Assembly (NCBI RefSeq): GCF_023278565.1
Contig: NC_064682.1
Span: 2,480,001-2,544,000 of the forward strand
Source: Colletotrichum lupini
Taxonomy: Eukaryota; Ascomycota; Sordariomycetes; Glomerellales; Glomerellaceae
Direction of reading: 5' to 3'
Length of the DNA: 64,000 nucleotides
The position numbers and the translations under genes were made by a program. The notes beneath the pieces are model-generated. The model was not told where the DNA came from and searched no databases. It saw only the letters and a list, made by a program, of their open reading frames with translations. Within the stretch, counting starts at the first letter, position 1. Each line of letters begins with the position of its first letter. Shown piece after piece: positions 37,551 through 49,485 of the stretch.

Positions 37551-39494
37551 TATGTGTGTGAGTGTCTCCCATTCAGATACGACGGGCTGGGCAAGGAACG
37601 AAACAGGCAGGGTACAACATACAGACCTGGCCACTGTCAGTGGGGTGGCTGCGCACATCAGTGGTGCGGGCAGCGGGAGAGGAGGGTAAGGGCATCGGCG
37701 TCGGAGGGGAGGGGAAGGAATCCTTCAAAACAAGCTGTCGGGTCAGACCTGAAGACGTAGGGACCCGGGAATGAGGAACGAAGGCGTCGTGATGGACCTA
37801 TGATTGGCTCAAGTCAGGGATTTGGGGGATGAAGCATGTCTGTTTTGCACCAGAATTGGCATCACCCTGCCGTTGCGTCTATACTGGGTATGTAGTACAA
37901 GCACAGCGCATACATACACAATGAATACAGCAGCGGGACAGGCAGGAGGCACGACGGGAAGAAGAGACACGAACGTGGCCCCATGTGGGAGAGCACATGG
38001 TCCGTCACAACATCAGCTCATTGAATCAGTATAAGACATGCTTCACGGCGATTCTCCCGCCCGTCTGCTCGTGCAGCACGAGATAGGATATGATGGGCCG
38101 TGACCAAAAGGACGATGGGAAGAAAAAGTGAACATCGTGAGGGGAACACAGGAAAAGGGTTCAAAAGAGGGGATGGAGGGGGGAAACTAGTGTAAACAGT
38201 CTGGAAGTGGGATTCGTTGAGGTTGTAGCTGAAGTGGAGGGGTGCAAGGCACGTTGGGGTTAAGGTAAGGTGACTTTTTGCGATAGGGTATCCGTACTAC
38301 CCCAAGAGTCAAGACAACGCCGGAATGGTTCTTAGGTTTTGAAGATCGAGGAAGAAGAGGGGGGGTTCTTGCGAGCACTTCCGGGTCCTCTTGTCCTTGT
38401 GAGGTTGCCAAAGTGCAGCTCCGAGAAACAATCCCAATGTGCTGTGCGCTGGCAGACGTGGCTTGCCTTAGGGCTGCGACCATGGCCGCGGTGCCGTGGT
38501 GCCACGGCAGATGGGCGAGTCAGGAGCCGTCAAAACCCTTAATGAGAACGGGTGATGATGTGCGGTAGTAGGGCTCCTTTTCGAACCGGAACGGTAAGCG
38601 CATGTTGTATCTGAGAGATAGCCGTTCACCGAGTGGAGAGATATCCATTGCCAGCCGCGATGCTCTGTACATATCCGTACAGAGTACAGAGTATCCTTAC
38701 TCTTGTAGGCAAACGGATGTGAGCCAAGACGATGCGTGCGTAATGAGCGGAGCGTCTACATGGTGGCATAATGGAGACTGGACATGAATCTGCATGTGCT
38801 TCGTGTATGCGCAGTGTCAAGACTCGGGAGGTAGACCGATAGTCGAGAGAGAAGGATGTGAGATAGGGCGAGATAGCAACGGGAAAGAGGAGCCGGAGGC
38901 AGACTCTGAGAAGCACATGATGAGGCGTGGCCAGTCGTGATGCCAATGAATGTCGACATGTTCTGTACTGAAGAGGGGCAACTGGAGCTGCTGATGGGGA
39001 ACTCTCCTGCGGACGTCCATCGACCTGCTTGCTATGCGGATTATCGTCGGAGGGAAGTCCTTCAAGACTAACCTGCGCAACGATGACCCAGGACTGCTGC
39101 TGCTACGGCTAGGACATCCTCCTGTACCGTACTTACTGTGTACTTAACTAGGCGCAGACGTACGGAGTAGGGGGCCCGCCGACCCAAGGGAATGGGAACA
39201 TGAGTTCCTCTAGCAGCAGCAGCGCAGCAGAAGCAAAGCAGACGCAAAGCAAGTGCCCTGCCCTGCTCGCCTCGCCTACACTCTACTATGTACCCTTAGC
39301 TGCTCTGCTGCACTGGGAGGAGCTGCGGATGGGAGGAGCACCAGGAGTAACCTCGACCTGGAACGTGCAGCGTCCCGGCCGCCTCTCTGCCCCCCTTCTC
39401 GTGGATCCGGGCAGGCAAGGCAAGCCGCAAAGGCAAAGACAAGGCGGAAGTACCTGCGGGTGTCGAGGTACATCGATCACCTGTTGACTACTGT

Positions 39495-39517
39495 TCTCTC
39501 TCTCTCTCTCTCTCTCT
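39495..39517. repeat. (CT)n microsatellite
   Basis: About eleven TC dinucleotides, followed by further pyrimidine-rich sequence. Confidence 0.85.
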
Positions 39518-41498
39518 TCCTCTCCCTTCTCGTCCAAGGCCCTCACCCCCTCCCCAGCCCTCCCAACTCCCAGTCAGTGTCAGTGTCACTCACTTCCCTG
39601 GGGCCCTTGGCTCGGACGTTTCCATGGTACAGGGCATGCTTATCTAATCCACTTCTATTCTCCACTTGTGTTGGACAGGTACAAGCTCATTTTCAAAGCC
39701 CGGAACCGGCAGGGCCCCCAAGACGAATCGAGGATTTTCGCAGGGAATTCAAAGTTGACGGAGAGTTCCGCAATAATCATCTCGACGACTCTAAGTCTAT
39801 CACGGTAGATGTCACGAGTCTAGGACTTTCTGGTCTGCGATGCTATCAGTACGTCTGTCAAAAGGCCTGCCCATCACTCTAGTAGTGTCGGCACCTTCGC
39901 GTCTGACCAAGTCTTGGCCTTCGTTCACTTCGCCATGCCATTCGACCTTGTGGCAGATTTCGATGGAGCCCACAAAGGATCAACACCTCGTGAATGAACT
40001 CTATTCTGTCTCGAACCAAGCTGCTGGGATGAAGCGCCATGAAACTGCAACAAGCGGCCGACAGTACAGTCAAACCGCCTACCCGAGAGAAGGGGAGCTC
40101 CTGGCAAACATAGCACCCCACGAAGAGTCAAGAGCCAAGACTCAAGACCCAAGAAGCTCAAGAGTTGGGACAAAGAGCACGGAGCACAGAGCGCCGAAGC
40201 TCGGTCGAAACTGAAGGCCGGGGCCGTCGACCCGTCGGTACCGTCAAGATGGCCGACCGTCTGACGGTCATGTTTTGCGGCTCTTCGGTTTCTGATGGGG
40301 ACCCCCCGTCTCTGAAGTCTCCAGCAAGATCGAGCCCAGAAAAGATCACACAGATGCATCCGTTGAACTATGGGCCCGCAGAGATTGCGCGAGATTGCGC
40401 GATGTCCCGAAGAAGAAGAAGAAGCATACCACTATCGCTGGACCCCACGAAGCCCATCAACCCATAGGCAAAGATCTGGATGGGCCACAGCAAACGAACT
40501 TGAGATGATCGATATCATTCCACTTCTTGTGCGGCAGGATTCTCTGCCCAAAGCTGCCAGTGTTTTTCTGCCCACCGACTTCCCCCGACATATTGACCGA
40601 GTGCCGAAGCTTAGCAGTCCAGTCCGTTGGGAAGGGAAGAAAAGCAAGAAAATGTTTCGACAACTTGGCGGCCTTTCACTCAGCTGTCAGTGTCACAGTC
40701 CTATGTCCGTGACCAAGTCCACCAGCAAGGACCATCCATACTTTCCGTCGCCCATCAAACGGGCGCAAAGTCCGCGCTACCATGGTAAAGGAAGGCCGTT
40801 CAGTGATCAATCATTCGCGCAGTATGAGGAAAGCCTCACTTCTGACTCTTCCAGGGTTGCTTTCAGAGGCACATGCTGACAGCGTTGACGCTTGACGGAT
40901 GCTACAATGGCACAGTTCAAGCATACCGATGAGCAGAGCAGGGCAAGGTTTGGAGGTCTTGGCTCCCGAGAAGAGGTCACTGGCAGTCGTTGACGAGAAA
41001 CCCATGTCCATGCTCCCGGACCCGGGCTGCCCCTCCTCGTCGACGCTGCTTGGGTCTTCCCCTCCTCCCAATCCAGCAGAGCGCTGCCCACAATTGCTCA
41101 AGTCTTTGTCAGATATCACAAAAAACCTTGCAGCAGCGGTTACGGTCAGAGAGGGTGGAGGGAAGAAGCGTCGCCGTCTCGTCCGTTTGTCCTGCATCGA
41201 GCTCAATCCGTCGATTCGACTGGAGAGAGGAGAAAAAAAGCAAATATGAAGCTTTTCTCTAGCCACGAAGATTCTGGGAAGCCTAGGTTTTGCTTGGGTG
41301 GCCTTTCCTCTGCTCTGTGGAATTCTCCCCCTCATCTTAACGTTCCACGTAAAGCATGCGTCAAACCTGACAGCCCGTAACTCAAGTATGACCTGATAGT
41401 CACCCGCCACATGGAGGTTACGTTCGGAGAAAAACACGAGACCCAGCACGTTTAAAGAGACTTCAATCTGCACTAGAGCATATCCCGTCCGTTGAGAG

Positions 41499-41510
41499 TG
41501 TGTGTGTGTG
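41499..41510. repeat. (GT)n microsatellite
   Basis: GTGTGTGTGTG directly followed by a cluster of CGTACGG/CCGTACAG palindromes at 41511-41550. Confidence 0.75.
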
Positions 41511-42874
41511 CGTACGGATACCTACCGTACAGAGAGAGGTACGGAGAACAGGTGCGAAGTGAGCGCCGGAAGAACACACTACCCAAAGAAAGAGTAGGAC
41601 TTTAGATTTCGGGATTTGAACTTGTCCCTTCTGTGGGGGCTGAGACCCAGATTGTCCTTCTTGGCGGTACAGGGAGGGTCGAGAAATCGAATGGATTTTG
41701 GTGGGATACTCAAAGGGGGCATGCCGAGGTCGAGAAGAGAGCAGACGGGTACATGGACAGTACTTGACTCTGCTTCCTTCTCCTTAACGCTATCCATGTT
41801 TCTCTCTTATGGAGGAAATGTCACAGCCTGGTATCCCAACACCCCTTTCACTCCCTGTTCCTTGGATCCTCTTTCCCCTTTGCCCACTGTTAGTACTGCT
41901 AGACACCCCCTAGACGGAAAGGGACATGAGACGGATAAAGCGCTGCAACTCTACGAATACAGAGTACTTGGTCTGCACGCCTTCAACGGACAACAGGGCA
42001 GCTAGGGGCCCCAGCCATCGTTGTGGATGTTCCCAGAGGAATGGCACGCTGGGCCGGGACTCGGGAGGAAGCTTTTCTTGGGAGAAGGGGGGCCGGCCCA
42101 TCGAGGTCACTCTCTCCGAGTCTATCGGATCCGCATGTATTCTGTAATTCACTGGCTGGGAGATGTTGACGTTTACGAGAGGAGGAGCTGATTTATCCCT
42201 CAAAGACTTGCTCAGTATTAGTTATGGTCAGACGTATTCTATTGTGAAACCAGAGACTTTGCAAGCTCCACACAACCAAGGAATCTGAATTCAATAACTC
42301 AGCGCCTTCATGCATCCGATAGAATGCTGGCATTGGTAAGCGGCAAAGTCCATGGAGGGGGCTTCGATTGTGTTTCTTTCCAACCAAAAGTCCTTCCTTT
42401 GCAGCGAAGATCGCATGCCTCTACGCCGCTCGTCACTCGGCAGTCGGCAGTCGCATCGTTCTAGCCTTTCAGGTGAGTGGTCGTTTCTCCAATAGTCCAA
42501 TCCTTTTCCTATCTACACCTGGCGTACTGCATCCAGGGCCCACGCAAAATTTGATACTTCAAAGTTCAGAGTTCTCTCTCTCTAGTACTGATACAAACCG
42601 GAGTACGGAAAGCGATCATGGTTATACCATCCTATCCATCCATGCAAGTAGCTTTGATATTACACGTCGTGACTTCCCGCGCCATGCAAGCGATTGCCAT
42701 TCCATTGCATTATTACAACCCGTTGAATACCACGCTCAGATGCGACCTCCCGGATCCCAAACGGAGCCATCCCCATGACCAACAACAACCCCCGTCTTTA
42801 CCCATCTGTTGTCACTCACATCGACATCCCGTTCATCGGCCGACACAGGGCGACATCGTCTCGTCTCGTCTAAT

Positions 42875-43215
42875 ATGGCGTCGACCCAATGGCAGTTGTT
42901 GCAACTGTAAGTCCCCGGCTTGACCGCCGGCCGCTGTTGCGTCTGGGTGCCGCCAAGGCAAACTCCGCGACTCTCGCGATTCGTCCCTGTTTCCCCTCCA
43001 GGGCATATCATTTCGGTCCCGTCTTCTTCGCCCACCCGATCCTCTGCATCTACTTACCGTCCGGAGCGAACGGGCGTTCGGTCGTCTTGCTAGCACCGGG
43101 AATAACGACCACTGCAGATCTCCGTCAGCTCATTTCACATTTTTGCCTTCGCACCGTCGGCTTCAGATCAACTCTCCTATCCACCCTGGATGGGACAAGA
43201 GACTGGAAATCATGA
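42875..43215 (+). CDS. Weak candidate small spliced gene (81 aa)
   Basis: An ATG in a favourable context (TCTAATATGGCG) starts an 11-codon exon that ends at a consensus donor GTAAGT (42907). A 95-bp candidate intron ends in a pyrimidine-rich acceptor (TTTCCCCTCCAG, 43001). Joining 42875-42906 to 43002-43215 keeps frame for 82 codons and ends in TGA. The product has a hydrophobic central part (VFFAHPILCIYLPSG). No family is recognised, and the second exon is short enough to be open by chance. The splice signals are the only real support. Confidence 0.22.
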
Positions 43216-46200
43216 GATGACCTAGACAGCCAAATCAAATCAGGACCAGACGGTACTGAGATGGATGGCAAACTGCGACGCTCTAATCCAACTGTGAGGT
43301 TCATATGATCTCTTAGCGTCCCGGGCGTCCACAGCTTTTCGACTCGTGCCTGCTGGTCCGTGGTTCAGCCTAAGCCTCTCTCTCTCCCGCAGTAGGGAGG
43401 ATCAGAGTCAGTTGCGCTACTTTGGCCCTAGTTTGCGCCCCTATTGTGTCAACTCATCTCTTGTCGCCATCGCGGATCTTGATTCGTAGAGCATGGCCGT
43501 GGCATGTCACAACGTGGTCGACAATGTGTAATTAGCAAAGCCATCTTTTTCTTTGGAATCCCATCCCAGGCGAAACAAAAGGCCTAAGCTACCTTAGCTG
43601 CTTAGTCTCAGCCCCCCTCCCTTCCCCTCGAATCCAAAGAGACAAAATGTGCTCGTCCAAGGGGACCTCTGAGATGGAACTACGTGCTAGTCGCCGCCCG
43701 TGAGCCGGGGTCCCGAGCAAGTTCCATGGCATTGGACACGACGATCTGAAGCCATTGCTTTTTGGCCTGGACTTTGACTGTCGATCGCCAACCACTACCG
43801 GGTCTAACACTGCGCTTTCTCCTAATAACCACGACTAAGGCGGTCAAACATCGTAGCCGCCGTCTCACACCCATACGTGCTAGACAGCCTCGAACGCTGA
43901 ATACCGATTACTGAACATTACCATATGTACTAAAAACCATCGGAATGGTCTCGCACCAATTGCGATACCATTTACATTACAGCATATTAGGGCAACACGA
44001 TATTTCGGCCGTACAAGCGCAAGCGCACGCGGTTTACTCTGCTCTGACCGCATGCCACCCGATTTCGTTACCAGATAGGCTCTTTTGCGTGCTTATCCCA
44101 CAAAGTTTGATGACCCGACGACACAGCCATCATACCTGTCTGGCACAAGCTTACAGACACGTAAGGACATACATGTCTCCATGCTCAGCCGAGCTGCAAC
44201 CTCTTTAACCCCTCTGGTCCAACAGGTTCCAAAACGCCACTAGCAAATCAACCCAAATTGGCGCAATGAAGATCTTCGGAATTATCGGGCACTACCAAGG
44301 AGTTTTTGGGCCGAGGGATCTCTCTCCCGAACTTTACAAATCTTACCAGACCCTTATCCTCGGAACATGAGCAAATGCACAGCATGACGACGGAAGGGGG
44401 GAACCGCGATGCTTGTGACAAACGCACGTCAAGCTACAAACGGGCTCAGCCTACGTATATGCGCGCACCATGTAGACATGACTCAAACCACAGGCGAGAC
44501 AAGATCAACGTTGGCTATTCCCAAGCCTCACTCAATGCATTGCCCTCGCTCTCGCGCTGAGCAACGCCCGGTCCCGACATCATGCCGCAGAGGCGCACAG
44601 TAACTGCATCTCTTTCTACGGATACCTCTTCGACGCTCACCGCATTTGGCGACGTGTGTGCGCGCGGTCCCAATCGAAGGGCTATTGGGTGGTTCCTTGT
44701 CTCGTGCCTGCAGTTACGGGCCACTATCCCCTCTGTCGGGTTACCTGTGGGCTATCTACAGATTGTTGTGTATGTGTGTTTGTGTGTGTGCGTGCGTGTG
44801 TGCTGCTTTCTCTCTCATATCAACGGACGGCTTGGCTGCTTGAATCCTTCGGGTTTCGCAGCCTGTCAAAGGTCTCCAGAACGGTGGATCGCATATCCGT
44901 CCGTACAGCTGTGGTCCTGGCTGGCTGGGGTCTATCCAGCATCTGGTGCTGGGCAAAGGAAGCCGGCCGGCAAAGTGTTTGTCAAAGTTACCCCTGTCGT
45001 TCTTCTCGTCTTTCCGTGCTGCCGCGCCCGCGCAGTGCGCGCAAGTTGCGCACCCACGATGCCTAGGACCGCACTAAGCACCTGCCTCAATACTTATGGT
45101 CGAGCGGGGGTTTCCTCACGATCATCTTGGTGGACGTACGCATCGAGTAGGAAATGAGGCCATGGCTGCTTCTCAGAGTCGTATTCGATGTGTGTGTACG
45201 GTGGCTCTCGGCAAGCCGTTCCACTCCGACAACTTTCTGGATCGAAGCTGCTCCCCCCACGATATTGCAAATGACATCGACCCAAGGCGGGCATACACGT
45301 TTCTCAGGCTCTGCTCTCCTAGCAGAAGCATCTTCCTCATAGGCTTGGTCTCTCGGGGATGGCTCGTTCAGACAGCAGCTTCCCGTCATAAGCTGTGCTG
45401 CCTGTCATCTCTTTTTCACATTAACCGGACGTAGGGTACGCTGTCCACCGACCTAACGGATGATGGCTGAAGTGCCGTCCAGTGCTTTTTATCCAACAGG
45501 ACGGCACACCAAAAACGCCACAGCTCTGCCTCTCGGGTCTGGCCTTCCATCTCTGCGTCTCGCTGCCCTCAACATCCATTCATTCATCGCGACCCCTTTC
45601 CCCGAGTGGGTTATTGTTTCCAACGGAGTGGTCCCCCTTGGACCTGCACCTGCAAGCGATCCCGAGGCGAGCAGTACCGTGCCAACGCACTGGCGAGACT
45701 CTTCCCGCTTGTGCCGCTCGATTGGGATGACTCCATTTAAGCAGAGACGGACGAACATGGCGGGACCTGCTTCGTACGTATCCCGTAGTGCAATGACCTT
45801 AGTGCCTCCATTCCGAGTTGTGGAGGCGTGCCGCCATCTAGGTGGGGTTTTTGGTCAGAATGTTTGCTGGTTCCGCGCATTGTGCGACATGCAGATGACA
45901 TTAAACGGCCGCAATTACGCGCGCGACTTGGAACCTGGCGTGAGTGAATCTTTTGGACGCAATGGTATCCTGACTTGTTCATTGCAACACAAGAGATAAC
46001 ACCGAATAGGAACGTGGCCGGCTGAAGGAGAACCTCCACAAACCGTCACGATAATCTGCCACAGTCGTATTCTATCCAGCCATGTCCTGGCAGTGACCCA
46101 TCCCATGGGTGTGTGACATGTAGGTATGGCCATGCACCTCGTGATCGTGTTTCCCGACGCCGGCTAGAGCAAACAAGACAACAACAACATCGTTTGCTTA

Positions 46201-46503
46201 TGCGTACGTACTTGCCTACATACGGCCGTGGGAAGCCGGACGAGACGCCATTTCCCCTTTCCTCCTCCCTGGTATACCTGTTCCTTCTTTGACCGCCAGA
46301 ACGGGCTCATACGATGAAATCCGAGGGGATGGTTAAGCTAAGCGGCCATGACTGGCGCGGTCGAACTCTATTCCAGCCGCAACGAGAAAGCAAGGAAGCC
46401 AAGTCAAGCCAGCCCGCTACGGCGTCAGGTGGGCGTTTGTGAGTGACTCTCGAGTCTCATGTCTCGACACTTTTATGCCTTTCTGTGCCTCTATGTCTCT
46501 ATT

Positions 46504-48012
46504 TTATGTCCGCTCAGCGGATCCAGCCGTCGAGTGATTCACTCTCCCTCCGAATCTTTGCGACAGGCGTGCAGATGTAATTCTAAATGCGTAGGGAAAC
46601 CAGCTGCCAAGCTGCTTCTCCGCCTCCTCCGCCTTGCTCTCCTCCCTGTTCTCCTTCTCCTCCGCGCTGCCGTCCCTCCCTTCGAGCATGACCGCCAACG
46701 CTCTCGCGCACATCCAGCAAAACACCATACCGTGCCCCTGAAAACTCACGCAAACCCACAGTCCTTCCTCGCCCGGCACCTCGCCCACGAATGGGAACCC
46801 GTCGGGGCTAAAGCCCATGATGCCCGTCCACTCGGCGCGCACCCTGCCGCCGCCCTCGCCCTCGGGGTCATCGTCGCCCCAATCGTCGCCGAAATAGCGC
46901 GGTGTCGTCTCGCGCAGGTACGCGCTGATGACGGGGTTCAGCCGCGAGTCATCCGTCGTACCGTACTCGCCCAGCCCTTGGTCGGGAGCGCGGACTAGGC
47001 CGCCGCCGATGACAATGTCGCCGGCGAACTGCGTGCCTGCCGGTTTGGGGATCATGTACTCGTAGCCGGCCTCGTAGATGAAGCTGTAGGTTGTCGCGAG
47101 GCCCGCCTTTGGCATGTTGGAGCCCGGGCGGAGAGCAGTGATTTGGCCTCTCATTGGGACGATGGCTTCTTGGAAGCGTGGGTGGAGGAATGCGGTGTAG
47201 CCGTTTGTTGCGAGTATGACGCGGCGGGCCTTGATTTGTCCTTTTGGTGTCTCGACTATCCAGCGGTGGTTGTCCGTGGAGACACCATGTTGAACTTTCT
47301 TGACGCTTAGTGCCGGTGTCTCTGTGAAGAGCTTCATGCCTTTGTCGACGCATAACTCCAGCACGTCGGTGGTGAAGCGGTATCCCGAGATGCTTCCGGC
47401 TTCGTATCCGATGCCTCCATATAGCCCTTCTTTTGCAACGTGAAACCGGGTCTTCATCTCCTCAACGTCATAGAATTCGTACTTTGAAGCGTCGTCGTCT
47501 GGCATGGCTTTTTTCATCGCCTCTATAGCCTTCTTGGCAGCTTCCCACTGCGCCTCGTCGTATATCGCGTCGACGGTCTGGCAGGGTCTGCTCTCCGTCT
47601 CCTTGTCTTTGAGATGTGACGCGGCAAAGGCGTGAACCGCTCGGATGTTTGCGAGTTCGAGACGGGCAATGAGGCAAGCTGCTTCAGTCCCAAGTGTCTC
47701 GGCGTGATGAAGGAACGATCGGTAGGATGCGGCTTTGGTGTGGCCGCCATTGCGACCCGTTGCACCTGAGGTAAGGGTGCGAGCCTCAAGCATGGTGATG
47801 TCTGGGGGCGAAGCCGATCCATCTTTTGAGGAAAGGAGGAAGTGCGCTGTGGCCGCGCCAGTGATGCCACTTCCTATGATCAAAGTATCGGTCTCTGAGG
47901 GTGGTGATGGGCTGGAGTTGTAGGTTGAGAGACGGGAGAGCGGCGAGTGCCAATAGCTGGGCGTTGGGTTCGGGACTGGGAGGGTAACGGGAATGCGGGC
48001 TCTCTCGTCCAT
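46504..48012 (-). CDS. FAD-dependent oxidoreductase (DAO family), 502 aa
   Basis: Intronless gene for a flavoprotein oxidase or dehydrogenase of the D-amino-acid-oxidase-like (DAO) superfamily, probably acting on an amine or amino-acid substrate that cannot be named from sequence. The Rossmann FAD site is at residues 46-60 (IIGSGITGAATAHFL; GxGxxG complete). The family motif SGATGRNGGH follows at 82-91. A substrate-side strand (ARRVILATNGYT) and the C-terminal FAD-contact segment (GFSPDGFPFVGEVPG, then FQGHGMVFCW) are intact. The tail WFPYAFRITSARL resembles that of other fungal members. No signal peptide is seen, so it is probably cytosolic or peroxisomal-adjacent. A clear peroxisomal SKL is absent: the protein ends AERT. 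The ATG at 48012 leaves about 42 residues before the FAD strand, which is normal for the family. Confidence 0.93.
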   Translation of the reverse strand: MDERARIPVTLPVPNPTPSYWHSPLSRLSTYNSSPSPPSETDTLIIGSGITGAATAHFLLSSKDGSASPPDITMLEARTLTSGATGRNGGHTKAASYRSFLHHAETLGTEAACLIARLELANIRAVHAFAASHLKDKETESRPCQTVDAIYDEAQWEAAKKAIEAMKKAMPDDDASKYEFYDVEEMKTRFHVAKEGLYGGIGYEAGSISGYRFTTDVLELCVDKGMKLFTETPALSVKKVQHGVSTDNHRWIVETPKGQIKARRVILATNGYTAFLHPRFQEAIVPMRGQITALRPGSNMPKAGLATTYSFIYEAGYEYMIPKPAGTQFAGDIVIGGGLVRAPDQGLGEYGTTDDSRLNPVISAYLRETTPRYFGDDWGDDDPEGEGGGRVRAEWTGIMGFSPDGFPFVGEVPGEEGLWVCVSFQGHGMVFCWMCARALAVMLEGRDGSAEEKENREESKAEEAEKQLGSWFPYAFRITSARLSQRFGGRVNHSTAGSAERT

Positions 48013-48923
48013 GATTGATACGGACGAACGAGTGGATTGTATTATATTATCCTCGGACTTGAGCTCAGGTTTGACTACTTCCTTGAACGAATATGAAAGC
48101 GATGAGGAAAAGACAAATGGGAGCGTTGAGTTAGATTCGGGATTGATAGCTGCGGGGGATTTGTGAGGTTGCTTTTGACGTCAGACACGAGATGAAGAGT
48201 TCTCCAGTCTCGCATTCATGTCAATCTGCTGTGTTATGTTGTCACAAAAAGCGGGCCCACTCAATGTGGGCAGCATTAACCACATCCATATCTCGTGACA
48301 TATGTTATCCAACGTCCCTCACGAATCCGAGTAATGTAGATATCACAGCATCCGGGGGTTGTGGTGGACGAGAGTGCTTGTCCCTCGGTAGGAATCTCGT
48401 CTCCCCCACTCAAGGCGATATGGCAAGTCAATGCGGACGATGATCGATGCGGGGTTCCGGGCCCGGTGGTCCGCATAAACATGCCCGTTTGGGTATCGGC
48501 GCATCCCGGCTATGCCTGGACTACGGCGCATCTCGTGTTGATCACGTCTTTGACATGACTGCGAAATTCAAATGCAAGGCTGTGTATGATTTTATAATGG
48601 AATTTGTAATGTATCCAGAAGCATCAACACTTGAAAATAGAGACCCTCTTGGCAGTAAGGCGCATACGAAGCCATGGGCATTCAAGTCTTTGACATCCCA
48701 GCATTTACACTGGGAATGCCCTCAGCTACCATGTACGACCGCACCCATTGGAAAAGTCGAGATTTCCTGCCATTTGGATTAGTTGACTAAAACGGCCGTA
48801 TGGAATCGAACGTTTGGCTTTCTCTCTATTACTAAAATAACTGCAAGTCCATCCTCGCTCAACACCGCGCCGTCGATTTCCTAGGGACTGGACCTACGGC
48901 CATGTGATACGCATCTCTTCTAG
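48013..48923. other. Upstream region of the oxidoreductase gene; no gene seen
   Basis: Holds the oxidoreductase 5' region (minus) and AT-moderate sequence leading into the P450 remnant. Short frames on both strands overlap and carry no recognisable domain. The upstream two-thirds of the P450 gene is not detectable here. Confidence 0.55.
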
Positions 48924-49314
48924 CATAAATTTTCTGTACAGACTGTCGTTTCAATGTCGGCGCACACTATGCACACAAGTGTAGATGCGAGGGGTCTCGA
49001 TGCCCGCTCCTTCAACCCAGATCGATGGTTGAAGCCAAATGCTAAAAGCCTCGAGCAATATCAAGTCGCGTTTTCCAAAGGAGCCAGGATGTGTCTGGGG
49101 CAGAAATAAGCCACCTTAAATGCTCATCAAGTTTGCCTGAAAAGCTGACCCTCTTAGTATTGTTCCTGCTAAGATCACATGTGTGTTGACCCTTCTGTTC
49201 CGGAAATATGCGGTCACTCTTGCTTGTGACTTCCGTCCTCCGAGAAAATTCAACGTTTTAACTTTGGAATTTGAGGCGCCGGGAGTGCCCATTTACTTCA
49301 CTCCTATTCCATAG
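48924..49314 (+). pseudogene. Cytochrome P450 3'-end remnant
   Basis: Only the heme-binding end of a fungal P450 remains. From 48924 the frame reads VQTVVSMSAHTMH, then RSFNPDRWLK, then the heme-ligand loop FSKGARMCLGQ with its cysteine (canonical FxxGxRxCxG), and hits TAA at 49107. After about 50 bp containing an intron-like end (GCTGAC...TTAG, 49143-49156), the same plus strand continues with IVPAKITCVLTLLFRKY and ends in a typical P450 C-terminus (GVPIYFTPIP) with TAG at 49312. No upstream I-helix, ExxR or membrane anchor is visible, and TAG at 48921 blocks the frame. It is a 5'-truncated, broken gene with well-preserved residues, which suggests recent loss. It may have belonged to a secondary-metabolism or detoxification locus. 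Confidence 0.88.
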
Positions 49315-49317
49315 GCA

Positions 49318-49485
49318 ATGAATTCATCGAATTCTATTTTGTATGGATTCGGCCGCTTCACCAGCAGCACTTTGCGTCACAGGAACTCACTTGAGGACAG
49401 AGGCGACAAGCTGGAGAACGACGACATCATCAGGAGCTTGGCGGATATGATTGTCGAGGAACTGACGATCGCGACCGTCCGTTAG
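49318..49485 (+). CDS. 55-codon open frame just after the P450 remnant
   Basis: ATG at 49318, three bases after the P450 stop codon, opens 55 codons to TAG at 49483. The second half is charged and helix-like (RGDKLENDDIIRSLADMIVEE), with a composition unlike chance sequence. No family is recognised. It may be the start of another broken gene whose remainder is lost. Confidence 0.2.
   Translation: MNSSNSILYGFGRFTSSTLRHRNSLEDRGDKLENDDIIRSLADMIVEELTIATVR

Larger units (their letters stand above)
35323..46503. other. 11-kb interval with no convincing gene
   Basis: GC-normal DNA between the methyltransferase start codon and the 3' end of the oxidoreductase gene. Frames of up to about 220 codons occur (minus 40811-41473, plus 39253-39882, plus 44582-45157). 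They overlap others on both strands, are rich in low-complexity residues from CT/GT tracts, and match nothing I know. The interval holds CT, GA and GT microsatellites, a G-quadruplex-like block at 37517-37550 and several TACGGAGTAC-like palindromes. The left end must contain the methyltransferase promoter. One weak spliced candidate is listed separately at 42875-43215. Confidence 0.6.

Noticed and set aside
36382..41473. Open frames of 190-220 codons in the 11-kb gap (minus 36382-36954, plus 39253-39882, minus 40811-41473)
   Set aside because: Each overlaps other frames, is dominated by low-complexity Ser/Arg/Leu stretches from CT- or GA-rich DNA, and shows no domain or splice structure.
44582..45999. 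Plus-strand frames of 179-191 codons
   Set aside because: The first passes through a GT microsatellite that encodes a Val/Cys run. Neither resembles a protein family, and both overlap alternative frames.
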